Origin: Isobaculum melis
GTDB taxonomy: Bacteria > Bacillota > Bacilli > Lactobacillales > Carnobacteriaceae
Assembly (NCBI RefSeq): GCF_900111355.1
Contig: NZ_FOHA01000001.1
Coordinates: 62,001-126,000, forward strand
Length of the DNA stretch: 64,000 nt
Direction of reading: 5' to 3'
The notes below the pieces were generated by a model. It had not been told where the DNA came from and made no database searches. It was given only the letters and a program-made list of their open reading frames with translations. The position numbers were made by a program, and so were the translations under genes. Each line of letters begins with the position of its first letter. Within the stretch, counting starts at the first letter, position 1. Shown here in pieces: positions 9,193 to 17,424 of the stretch.

Positions 9193-9462
9193 TCATTTGG
9201 TAAGCCTATAGAAGCAACCATTAATGGGAAAAAAATGAAGTTGAGAGTTGATGCAGAACCTGATGGTAATAAGATTCAAATTCAGTCAGGTAGCGGTAAA
9301 AAATCAATTCGAGATGATAGAATTGATGTAAATAAGATAACAGATAAAGCCAGTATTGATGGATTAATCCCTAAACAGGTAAAACGTGGATTAAGTAAAG
9401 GTAAGCTTGAAGAATTGATAAATAATATATGGAAAGCTTTTGTTTGGTTGAGAACAAATTAA
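9193..9462 (+). pseudogene. Orphan toxin tip without LXG domain
   Basis: Homology to the end of the 444-aa toxin starts near 9193 (SFGKPIEAT) and runs to the stop, with nearly the same RVDAEPDGNKIQIQSGSGK core and NIWKAFVWL ending. The only ATG (9235) falls inside the domain and lacks a ribosome site, so it is probably not translated alone. This is a displaced toxin cassette, comparable to orphan tips in Rhs and CDI loci, that could recombine with the full gene through the shared segment. An immunity gene follows 10 bases later, as after the intact toxin. Confidence 0.75.
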
Positions 9463-9472
9463 GGAGAAAAAA

Positions 9473-9988
9473 ATGAAAATATATATCAAATTAAATAAGA
9501 CAGATAATATGAACTTAGGATATCGAAACTTGGCTGAAAAAATGTGGTTTGGAATATTTAATGGGAAAAAACTTGAACTATCTCATGGAGGAAATAATGA
9601 AACATTATGTGAAAACTTTTCCTTATCTTTAAAGTGGGACAAATGGTTAAATGATGAAAGATGGTCTCAGAAAAAATTTGATACTGAGTATATCATGTTG
9701 GACCCAATTAGAAACAAAACCATATTATATTTTAAAACAGATCATATAAATATTTTAACAGTTGATAAACGAGCGCTATACACAATGGTTATTGAAATTT
9801 CTAAGGAAGTAGAAGGCTTAATTAGTGAAGATAATATGGAAACTTGGATAACTGTTGAAGAGTTTATAAATAAACATCAAGAGGTGCTAAATCTTACTTT
9901 TGATGAGGCAAACAATATTAGCTTAAACGAGTCTGAAATATTAGAAGAGATTGAAGAACCTTGGAATAATGAAGTTGAATATATTTAA
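9473..9988 (+). CDS. Putative immunity protein (copy 3)
   Basis: The product is 171 aa, the third member of the family at 8047 and 8638 (LAEKMWFGIF, VDKRALYTMV, EEPWNNEVEY). AAGGAGAAAAAA precedes the ATG. It sits 10 bases after the orphan tip, the same spacing as between the intact toxin and copy 1, so tip and immunity gene appear to have moved as one cassette. It probably protects against the toxin variant of that tip. No catalytic motif is visible and the function is inferred. Confidence 0.7.
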   Translation: MKIYIKLNKTDNMNLGYRNLAEKMWFGIFNGKKLELSHGGNNETLCENFSLSLKWDKWLNDERWSQKKFDTEYIMLDPIRNKTILYFKTDHINILTVDKRALYTMVIEISKEVEGLISEDNMETWITVEEFINKHQEVLNLTFDEANNISLNESEILEEIEEPWNNEVEYI

Positions 9989-10192
9989 ATCTTGTTGGTT
10001 TGATTGAGAAAACAATATAGTTATGAATATTTACTCATGGGGTTGTAATAGTGGCATGAAATATGGGCTGAAGAATAAATTAATGATGTTGGGGAATCTA
10101 TTCATGGGTTGTGGGATGATTTCGTATCAATAGATTGAGGAGGATAGTATTTTTACTGTAAAAGAAGTTGGCTCTTCCTTTTGATTTTCTCA

Positions 10193-10288
10193 ATGTTATT
10201 ACTGGTACTTTTTTTCCTTAATAGAGGTAATTTAACGAGTACTAATCAAATGCAATACAAAATAAAAAAAGTGGAGGCGAAAAAATGA
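10193..10288 (+). CDS. Possible small membrane peptide, probably a remnant
   Basis: A 31-codon frame (MLLLVLFFLNRG...) is mostly one membrane helix followed by a basic tail, and its TGA overlaps the ATG of the next gene. The frame also reads upstream as RSWLFLLIFS without a start codon, and a GGAGG about 25 bases before that hints at a lost start. It may be the decayed N-terminus of an anchored protein. Confidence is low. Confidence 0.25.
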   Translation: MLLLVLFFLNRGNLTSTNQMQYKIKKVEAKK

Positions 10289-10671
10289 ATTTAATCCATG
10301 ATTATGAAATAACAACCTATCATATCAATTTTGAAAAAGAGACCTTAGTAATTGCTATTCAAAATCGCGAATATAAAAAGCAAATAGTATTTAAAGGATT
10401 CTTTGCCTACCAATTTGCAAAGGTCATACCATACAGTATCATACTCGATTTAGAAGAACACTCATTAGAGGATTTCTATAAATATAATCAATCCTTATTT
10501 GAACAAAAAGAAAAAGTAAATTGGCCTGTAAAATATCATTCGCCTCTGGAGTTAAGACAAATATTGGATGACAAAGAATTAAAATATTATAGTATTGCTG
10601 CTTCATATGGATTGAATGGCTGGGTATTAGCTAGAAATTGTGAAGTGGTTTCCATTGGAAATACAGTCTGA
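10285..10671 (+). CDS. Small cytosolic protein, paralogue family A copy 1
   Basis: The product is 128 aa, acidic, no signal or membrane segment. It shares a clear pattern with the regions at 10715-11104 and 11196-11567: an early HDYEI, FEK/FEE, then PYSIILDLEE in the middle, and a C-terminal SYGxNGWVLA. GTGGAGGCG precedes the ATG. Triplicated small genes after an LXG locus are typically immunity proteins, and that is my best guess, but I do not recognise the family and the matching toxin is not in the window. Confidence 0.65.
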   Translation: MNLIHDYEITTYHINFEKETLVIAIQNREYKKQIVFKGFFAYQFAKVIPYSIILDLEEHSLEDFYKYNQSLFEQKEKVNWPVKYHSPLELRQILDDKELKYYSIAASYGLNGWVLARNCEVVSIGNTV

Positions 10672-10714
10672 TGATTGAGTTTCTATATCGATATCATTGG
10701 GATTGAAATAAAAA

Positions 10715-11104
10715 GTATCTAGAAAAAAAGAGGGTAATGATTATGAAATAAAAGGCTATAGTATTGATTTTGAAGAAAAAACAATAATCATTCATATAAC
10801 AAATGATCTGTATCATAAAAAAATAGTCTTTAACGATGTTTTTACGTATCATTTTGTTGATGAAATGCCTTACAGTATTATTTGTGATTTGGAGGAAAGA
10901 AAATTAGAAAAATTTTTCTCTGAAAATCAGATATTATTAGAAGAGGGAGATAAAATGGGGTGGCCAATAATGATGGACTCCTTACAAGAATTAAAATCTG
11001 AAATTGAATCTAGTGATTTACATTATTATAATTTGTGTTCCTCTTATGGTATGAATGGTTGGGTACTATCGGAAAGTTATGAAGTGAAAACTATTGAGGT
11101 TTAG
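10715..11104 (+). pseudogene. Paralogue family A copy 2, start codon lost
   Basis: The frame from about 10715 matches copies 1 and 3 from the N-terminal NDYEI (HDYEI in the others) through PYSIICDLEE to SYGMNGWVL and the stop at 11104. No ATG, GTG or TTG is present in this frame before the conserved start of the domain; the first ATG is 10865, in mid-domain. The ATG expected three residues before HDYEI, present in copy 3, is missing. It is probably silent, or makes only a 79-aa fragment. Confidence 0.65.
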
Positions 11105-11192
11105 GGAAACATACTTGTTTTGGTGAAGGAACGCTTGAATATTTACATAAGCAATCAAGGGAATGGGATATAAAGAGAAAAGAGATGATTTT

Positions 11193-11567
11193 ATGTATAC
11201 TCATGATTATGAAATAATCAGTTACCAAGTTGATTTTGAAAAGGGAACGTTCATTTTTAATATAAAAGGAGAGCAAGGGCAGAAAAAACAAATCATATTT
11301 AAGGAGGTTCTTTCTTATCAATTTAAACATGAAATGCCTTACAGCATTATATTAGACTTGAAGGAATTACCTTTAGCATACTTTTTTAGTCAAAACAAAA
11401 AGGTATTAGAGGATAAAGAAAGATGGTCGATAAGATATAAATCACCTCTAGAATTAAAGACGAAAATTGAGTCTATGGGTTTGAAATATTATAATCTTTA
11501 CGCATCTTATGGTATGAATGGCTGGATACTCGCTGAGAGTTGTGAATTGAGGGTTATTGAAGATTAA
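11193..11567 (+). CDS. Small cytosolic protein, paralogue family A copy 3
   Basis: I place the start at ATG 11193 (MYTHDYEI...), giving 124 aa, because AAAGAGATGATT precedes it and the HDYEI start matches copy 1; an ATG at 11163 would add ten residues. It keeps all family landmarks (MPYSIILDL, SPLELK, SYGMNGWILAESCE). As with its relatives, an immunity role is plausible from the LXG context but not shown. Confidence 0.65.
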   Translation: MYTHDYEIISYQVDFEKGTFIFNIKGEQGQKKQIIFKEVLSYQFKHEMPYSIILDLKELPLAYFFSQNKKVLEDKERWSIRYKSPLELKTKIESMGLKYYNLYASYGMNGWILAESCELRVIED

Positions 11568-11819
11568 GCGCACAAGTTTTTTAGAAAATTTCTATTAAGT
11601 ATTTCAATTGAAGATAAAAAGGGAGGTAGCTGATGAGTCAGTTATTTCCCTTTTACATAATGAATCATTTTATTCTTATAAGAATATATTTAAGCAAGCA
11701 ATTTTCAGCATATATTGCAATATTATTAAAAATAAAGAAATGGTAAAGCAATTAGCCATAAAAAGAAGCTAAGATGTTCACAGTTTTAAACATCAACTTT
11801 TCACTCTCTATTCCATTCA

Positions 11820-12359
11820 TTACATACCCGCTATTTTTCTAATAGTATTTGCTGTACGAATGGTCATCTTGTTACGCACATTTGAATTAGCGGTTTTTGA
11901 CCACCAGTTTGTTTTTTGATAATCTTTTCGGCTAAAGGACCAGAAAACAGCCTTTTTATAATGTTCTACTTGTTCCAGCTCTGCTTTAGGGCTACCCATT
12001 TCATGATAAAATGCCTCATAAGATAGAGGGGACATAAGAAATATCAGATTATCATAAATCGCTTTATTGTCATTCCCCCACCAATCAGGTGCATGTTCCA
12101 GTAATTCTTGTAATGCTGCTTGTGAAACGATATGCACAGGTATGTCTAAATCAAATTTATCTTTGATCATGAATTGAATGTCATTAGAAAGTGCGTGTGC
12201 ATCATCATCTGGACTAGAAAAAATGACATTACCACTATTAAGATGAGTGGCAACCTCTAACATGCCAAGTTCTGAAAATCCTATTTTTAATTCAGCCATT
12301 GCTATTTTGTTTTTCCCACCTACATTGATTCCTCTTAACAAAGCGATATATCGTTTCAT
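11820..12359 (-). CDS. DUF1697 family protein
   Basis: The 179-aa product begins MKRYIALLRGINVGGKNKIA, the typical start of DUF1697, followed by the conserved LNSGNVIFSS segment. Members are single-domain cytosolic proteins of unknown activity, usually about 175-180 aa, so this one is complete. It is on the minus strand with no close partner; the CPBP protease gene upstream is in the same direction 44 bases away and could be co-transcribed. Nothing ties it to the LXG locus. Confidence 0.85.
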   Translation of the reverse strand: MKRYIALLRGINVGGKNKIAMAELKIGFSELGMLEVATHLNSGNVIFSSPDDDAHALSNDIQFMIKDKFDLDIPVHIVSQAALQELLEHAPDWWGNDNKAIYDNLIFLMSPLSYEAFYHEMGSPKAELEQVEHYKKAVFWSFSRKDYQKTNWWSKTANSNVRNKMTIRTANTIRKIAGM

Positions 12360-12403
12360 CTAACATTTTCTCCTTTGAATTTTCAGGTTTATATGTACTA
12401 TTT

Positions 12404-13072
12404 TTATGTGTAAAATAAAATAGCTAGTAAATCCCAATACATATGGAATACTATTGGAACTAATAAGTTTTTACTTTTAATAAAAGTGATGCTGAATATT
12501 ATACTCAAAATCAGTATCTGCAAAAATTGACCTGAGATGATTACTTCAAGTAATACACCTTTATAAAGATAAACAGGAAAATGAATGGCTAAAAACAGAA
12601 GAGCATTAATAATGATAGCTAGTGTCGTGCTCATTTTGGTTAAAAAAGAATTCAATAGCCAACCTCGAAAAACCATTTCTTCAGTCATTCCAACAAGTAA
12701 AAAGGAGCCGATTAACTGATGTGGTTGGAAAGTATCTCTTACTGCTAAATTTCCATACTGTAACCATGATCCTCCTAATAAAAAAATTGTGAAAAGAATA
12801 AATAAAGGTAAATAATTGAGCCACTTTATTTTATTTGTGAACAGATCATCCAAAGAGACGTAAACATTATCATTATTTTTTTTAAGTAAATAAATACAAG
12901 GAACAATCCAAACCATAATTTTAAAAATTGAGCGAATGATTTCTCCTAGTGGTTCATTAAAAGTTGAAGTTATTGTTGGCTTTACAAACAGTTCATATAC
13001 AGTCCAAATAAAGAAAAATAAAACAATATAAATAATCAGATAAAGAGTTGTTTTTTTATTATTTTTTGTCAC
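12404..13072 (-). CDS. CPBP family intramembrane metalloprotease
   Basis: The 222-aa protein is very hydrophobic with about six to seven membrane segments. It has the CPBP/Abi (CAAX protease-like) motif E131-E132-MVFRG, a later LAIHFPVYLY and a C-terminal VFHMYWD, which supply the metal-binding Glu and His residues. Bacterial members occur in bacteriocin immunity, membrane protein processing and secretion. The substrate is unknown. It is probably complete. The upstream region shows an AGGAGG-like site. Confidence 0.88.
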   Translation of the reverse strand: MTKNNKKTTLYLIIYIVLFFFIWTVYELFVKPTITSTFNEPLGEIIRSIFKIMVWIVPCIYLLKKNNDNVYVSLDDLFTNKIKWLNYLPLFILFTIFLLGGSWLQYGNLAVRDTFQPHQLIGSFLLVGMTEEMVFRGWLLNSFLTKMSTTLAIIINALLFLAIHFPVYLYKGVLLEVIISGQFLQILILSIIFSITFIKSKNLLVPIVFHMYWDLLAILFYT

Positions 13073-13220
13073 ATTCAGACCTCCTTTTCAAGATAGATTC
13101 ATTATACACCAATTTTTTTATTTTAATTAGTTGCTTTTATTGATAATCAGAAGACATGGGCTATTCTTTTGGAAAACAGCTGAAATTGACAATAAATGTG
13201 GACTATCAAAAATTATAAAT

Positions 13221-13694
13221 TTAATGAATATCTTTCATGATGTCTTTAACAATTTGATGCTTATTCTTTCCAGTTACCAAATATTCAGTCTTATTCACTT
13301 TTTCCAAAGGATACTTTTTTAACTCCTCATAATTTTTATGATTTAGGTTTAAAAGATCAAAGGTATCATCATCCCATTTATACAAATAACAACCGCCTCG
13401 ATACTTAGCTTTATTTCCACCATCTCCATTCATTTTATCCGTGATGGATTTATTCTCTATTCTAGAAGTAATAGCATCTAGTTCAGCTAAGCTTTCCAAG
13501 CCTTCTAATCCTTTTATTTTATGTATTTCTTTAATCGCTTTAATTGTATGCTGTTTTAATGCCTCAGCAGATTTACAATTTCCTCCTAGATGATCTTGTA
13601 ATCGTTTTTCTAATTGATAGGTTTTGCCAATATAAACTCTCTTTTCTGCATGAGGTCCTTCTATTTCTAACATGTATATGTAATAGGAACGCAT
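13221..13694 (-). CDS. GIY-YIG nuclease domain protein
   Basis: The 157-aa protein starts MRSYYIYMLEIEG and has VYIGKTYQLEKRLQDHL about 15 residues later, the GIY-YIG core with its Tyr and Arg. I take the ATG at 13694 because GGTGG lies just before it; an ATG at 13706 is possible. The C-terminal two-thirds is a charged domain I do not recognise. Members nick DNA and include homing endonucleases and repair proteins. There is no intron or insertion visible here, so a stand-alone role is likely. Confidence 0.78.
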   Translation of the reverse strand: MRSYYIYMLEIEGPHAEKRVYIGKTYQLEKRLQDHLGGNCKSAEALKQHTIKAIKEIHKIKGLEGLESLAELDAITSRIENKSITDKMNGDGGNKAKYRGGCYLYKWDDDTFDLLNLNHKNYEELKKYPLEKVNKTEYLVTGKNKHQIVKDIMKDIH

Positions 13695-14077
13695 ATTATC
13701 CACCATCCTTTTTTCTTATTATACCAATGAAAATGAATCAATAAAAGAGTATAGTTACTTAAATGTTTTAAATAAATGAACAGGTTATTAAATCTATAGT
13801 TAGGATGATGCTTTCTCAATTAAATTATTTTCCTGGACAAGCTAGTTCGTTAAGTCTGTTTTGAAAATGAAGATTTACTGGACAAGCATGCTATGATACG
13901 ATGATTAGTAATAAAGGAAGAAACAATGGAATTGATAGAGTTGTCTAAATGGATTGATAGGACTTGAATCACATGAAATGAATGACTGGATAGCAGTTGA
14001 GTATTCGGACAGAAACCATCTGATTTCTATTTTTTAAACAACGAAAAAATATTAATGTAAGAGGAATGGAGCTGACA
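13695..14077 (+). other. Intergenic region with a gene fragment
   Basis: No intact gene is seen. A short frame from ATG 13926 after AAGGAAG reads MELIELSKWIDRT then stops; shifting frame near 13965 gives LESHEMNDWIAVEYSD before a stop at about 14038. The two pieces look like a frameshifted remnant of a small protein. A TATGAT-like -10 lies upstream. Confidence 0.3.
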
Positions 14078-14746
14078 ATGATCGATAAAACAACCAAAAT
14101 TAGTTTGAGTTATAAAATCATATTTTCTATCCTACTCATAACAGGTATCTTAGCACGAGCTGGTCTATTGGGAGGTAAATTACAATTACAGACATTTTAT
14201 TCCTTTACATCTATCAGTAATATTTATATTCTGATGCTTACATTTATCGCTATACTAAGCTTTTTTACAGATAAAGAGTTAACTTCTAAAGGGAGATTGA
14301 TAGGAGTTGTCATGATTTTAACAACTGGTATCATTTATCATTTTATTTTATTACCAGAAAAAATAATAGAGAACCCTCACTATCAGGTATTCACTTACGG
14401 GAACATCATTGCCCACTATTTTGCACCATGTGCGATGCTGTTAGATTGGTTATTATTTGATGGAAAAGGTAAAATTCCAAGAAAAGAACCACTAATTTGC
14501 GTGTCCATCCCAATTGTTTATTTTTCGATTACGAGTTTATATAGTTACACGAGTTCACTTGTGACTGGTAAAGAAGCCAACTATGTTTACTTTTTTATGG
14601 ATTTTGATCAATTAGGAATAGACGGAGTATTTAAATGGTGTACCTTTATTTTATTAGCATTTATTGCTTTAGTTTACACTATTTATTTTCTTGATTATTC
14701 GATAGGAAGAATAGTAGAAAGTAATAAACCAACCAAACTTTCTTGA
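14078..14746 (+). CDS. Pr6Pr family membrane protein
   Basis: The 222-aa protein starts MIDKTTKISL; GGAGCTGAC is placed well for this ATG, better than for the ATG four codons upstream. It has six predicted membrane helices with short loops and the pattern of the Pr6Pr family (early helix with LLxRAGL, later GNIIAHYFAPCAMLLDW). The function of this family is not known. It stands alone between two regions with broken genes. Confidence 0.75.
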   Translation: MIDKTTKISLSYKIIFSILLITGILARAGLLGGKLQLQTFYSFTSISNIYILMLTFIAILSFFTDKELTSKGRLIGVVMILTTGIIYHFILLPEKIIENPHYQVFTYGNIIAHYFAPCAMLLDWLLFDGKGKIPRKEPLICVSIPIVYFSITSLYSYTSSLVTGKEANYVYFFMDFDQLGIDGVFKWCTFILLAFIALVYTIYFLDYSIGRIVESNKPTKLS

Positions 14747-14930
14747 AAATAACTAAAATGGGAATGAAATAATGAAAAATTAAATACACTATGTTCGTCT
14801 TGATTGCCTGTTTTTTTAATTATTTTTATATCTTAAATACATAGAGACCTTATATAGCAAGGATTTCACAAAACATAGGTAGGTCATTTATCAACTTTCT
14901 CATATGATAAAAGGCAAAGAGGGTCTGAAT

Positions 14931-15610
14931 ATGTCTATTGGAAAAAACATCGCACAATACAGGGAAAAAATAATTGGACACAAAAACAATTAGCTGAATT
15001 AATGAATGTATCAGATAAGACCATCTCTAGTTGGGAAAATGAACGGACTGATCCTGATATCAACTCATTCATTCAATTAAGTGATTACCTAAGTCTCTCC
15101 TTAGATAAATTAATCAAGGAGGATATGGATATGGTAAAAAGAATTAATGAGAATTTAAAAGAGGGAAGAAAATGGAAATGGCTCATTATATTAACCTGTG
15201 CTTTTATTTCAGGATTTATATTATTGAATATTTCTTGGGTGATTTGGAGCAATTAGCGTCAAGCGGAATTGACTAATTTTCCAAACCTGTATGTAAAAAA
15301 AGGAGATTTATATGTATTCCTATCAGTATTTAAAACAAAGTATGCCATTTCTTATCTTCAATCTGAAGAAGATAAAAAAATCTTAAAAGAAGGAAAAGTC
15401 GACTTCTACTCATTTTCTTACGATTCAACAATATGTACAACCATAGACAAAAATGCAGAAAAATCAGGAAAAGGTAATCTGCAATTAGGCGTAGTAAATC
15501 CTCATCTGGAATATACCGAATGGGGATGGTCTAAAGATGGATTAGGTTTAAGATATTATTTAAATGAACGATATGGCAGATATGAGATGCCGAATTTGAA
15601 AAATGAGTAA
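14931..15610 (+). pseudogene. Xre regulator with membrane segment, broken twice
   Basis: The gene starts at ATG 14931 after GAGGG (MSIGKNIAQYR), but the frame shifts at an A6 run near 14965-14970. In the +1 frame it continues with NWTQKQLAELMNVS, the HTH, a charged linker and one membrane helix. That frame meets TAG at 15254-15256 and then stays open in the same frame to 15610 with a soluble C-terminal domain (RQAELTNFPNLYVKK...). The whole looks like one HTH, membrane, sensor regulator broken by a frameshift and a nonsense codon. The last 113 codons could start at TTG 15269, but without a good ribosome site. Confidence 0.65.
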
Positions 15611-15760
15611 AAACAGCTCATTCGTCTGTATTTTTTATTGAAAATAAGATGAAAACGTGTCATATTAATGGGAAGGTAGTTGTTTTTAATCCGTTATAAA
15701 CCTTGACATATCAACGAAGTTAATTATAAAATTGCTCAATAACAAAATAGAGGTGATAAA

Positions 15761-15976
15761 ATGAATGAGCTAGAAAAACGTATTCGACAGCTTGAAATTG
15801 AAAAGCTTGGCCTACAATTTCAAGTTTCCCTATTGATGGATAAACTCGGCGTAACGCTTCCTGAAATGAAAGATTTTGCAAGTAAATGTTTAGAAGAACT
15901 ACCTGATTCTGAAGTGAATTCAGCTATTCATTTATATTTACAAGGATTGATTCAAGGAGATCCAAATCAGAAATGA
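15761..15976 (+). CDS. Small coiled-coil protein
   Basis: The product is 71 aa starting MNELEKRIRQLEIEKLGLQF, with Leu/Ile heptads over the first 30 residues, so it probably forms a coiled coil. The rest is acidic. AGAGGTGATAAA gives it a good ribosome site. It has no known motif. It may be an adaptor or regulator fragment; I cannot assign a role. Confidence 0.55.
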   Translation: MNELEKRIRQLEIEKLGLQFQVSLLMDKLGVTLPEMKDFASKCLEELPDSEVNSAIHLYLQGLIQGDPNQK

Positions 15977-16103
15977 TGAGATAGAACCTTCAGTGATATC
16001 TTTTTTTTTAATATTTTCCTCAATTATTCAACTCTCTCTATTCAGAGCATTATTTTCTGATTTTTTGAAAGCAATAAAGTATTATTTTAAAGGAGGAAAG
16101 CAA

Positions 16104-16751
16104 ATGAAAATAGGTGTCATACAGGCTACTTCACAAAAAGAGAAAAATGAATTATTGTTTCAAACCGTCCATACTGCAACTGAAGAAAGGGGCTTTGAAG
16201 TGCTTAACTTTGGTGTCTTTGCTGATGAAACTATCGAATATTCATATGTTGAAACAGCGCTACATATTTCTTTACTTTTAGCAAGTAAAGCCGTTGATTT
16301 TATTGTAACGGGTTGTTCATCAGGGCAAGGAATGATGCTTGCATGCAATGCACTTCCAAACGTCATTTGTGGCTATACACCAACTGCAACTGATGCCTAC
16401 CTATTTGGTAGAATAAATGATGGGAATGCTGTTTCAATACCTCTTGGACTTGGTTTTGGTTGGGCAGGAGAGATCGAATTAAAGAATATCGCGAGTAATC
16501 TTTTTAGTGAACCGTTTGGTGTGGGCTATCCCGTCTCTGATTCACAGCGGAAAAGAGAAGATGCCTTGCTTGTAAAACAATTTTATGAAGTTTCTCAAAA
16601 AGATATCCTACAAATATTTCCTGAATTAGATACAAGTCTTTTGAACAAAGTGCTCTGTCGAAAAAATATCATCGATTATATCCTCTCAAATAGTCAACAT
16701 CCCGAACTCATTCAATTAATTTGTAGACTGAGAGATAAAAGCCTTAAATAG
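16104..16751 (+). CDS. RpiB/LacA/LacB family sugar-phosphate isomerase-like protein
   Basis: I choose ATG 16104 (MKIGVIQATSQKEKNE) because AAGGAGGAAAG lies just before it. The 215-aa product has the RpiB/LacAB fold signature: a first beta strand MKIGVI, then DFIVTGCSSGQGMMLACN around 70-87, matching the CGTGxGM active loop with Cys kept, and NVICGY. It is longer than RpiB (about 150 aa), with an extra C-terminal helical domain. It probably isomerises a pentose or hexose phosphate; the exact sugar cannot be told. No sugar transporter is adjacent. Confidence 0.75.
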   Translation: MKIGVIQATSQKEKNELLFQTVHTATEERGFEVLNFGVFADETIEYSYVETALHISLLLASKAVDFIVTGCSSGQGMMLACNALPNVICGYTPTATDAYLFGRINDGNAVSIPLGLGFGWAGEIELKNIASNLFSEPFGVGYPVSDSQRKREDALLVKQFYEVSQKDILQIFPELDTSLLNKVLCRKNIIDYILSNSQHPELIQLICRLRDKSLK

Positions 16752-17016
16752 TGACAACATTAAAAGTCATTTTTCTATTTGGTTAATATTTTCAATCATG
16801 GATTTCATGATTAGCTTTCTGATGGTTTACTACACTTTAGCGATGCCCACTAAAATCTAGTCGTTATTTAAGCGTGTTTTAAATAAACGCAATTTCAGAT
16901 TGTTGTATGCTTATTATGTGCTGAATGATTTTAAGTTAAACTTCATCAAGAAACATTGACTAAACAAGATTGTTGGACTACACTTATTTATAGTAAGTAT
17001 CAAAGGAGGATGTCTA

Positions 17017-17358
17017 ATGATAAACTATCAAGAAGATTATAAAGATTTGGCTGCAACACAAAGTGCATTACATAAAAATGCTCCTGAAATGATGGGGAAA
17101 TTCCGCGAAGTTGCTCAGGAAGCATTAAAAGAAAAACAGTTACCAACCAAGGTAAAAGAATTAATGGCTGTAGGAATCGCTGTTTCAATTCGTTGTGAGG
17201 ACTGTATTTTAGGGCATGTACGTGATGCGATTAAAGCCGGAGCTACAATGGAAGAAATCACAGAAACCATTGAAGTGGCTATTTTAATGGGTGGTGGACC
17301 TTCAACCGCTTATGGTGCAAAGGCATTATCTCTTGCAGAGCATTTACTTGCTCAGTAA
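17017..17358 (+). CDS. Carboxymuconolactone decarboxylase/AhpD-like protein
   Basis: This 113-aa protein has the AhpD core: AVSIRCEDCILGHVRDAIKAGA with the CxxC pair and a His three residues on, then EEITETIEVAILMGG. This pattern acts as a thiol-based peroxidase/reductase partner in AhpD-like proteins. AAAGGAGGATGTCT precedes the ATG. The gene ends at a shared bidirectional terminator opposite the ABC exporter genes. The physiological substrate is unknown; protection against peroxides is the likely general role. Confidence 0.88.
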   Translation: MINYQEDYKDLAATQSALHKNAPEMMGKFREVAQEALKEKQLPTKVKELMAVGIAVSIRCEDCILGHVRDAIKAGATMEEITETIEVAILMGGGPSTAYGAKALSLAEHLLAQ

Positions 17359-17373
17359 GTAGTGTAAATCAAT

Positions 17374-17411
17374 AAAAAAGTGACTTATTCATTTGAATAG
17401 GTCACTTTTTT
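17374..17411. terminator. Bidirectional terminator
   Basis: GTGACTTATTC at 17380-17390 pairs with GAATAGGTCAC at 17395-17405 (one wobble), flanked by A and T runs on both sides. It serves the AhpD-like gene and the convergent ABC exporter operon. Confidence 0.85.
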
Positions 17412-17424
17412 GTTGAAGCAATCA

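Noticed and set aside
13131-13322. 63-codon plus-strand frame near the GIY-YIG gene
   Set aside because: Low-complexity hydrophobic frame without ribosome site, overlapping the real gene end.
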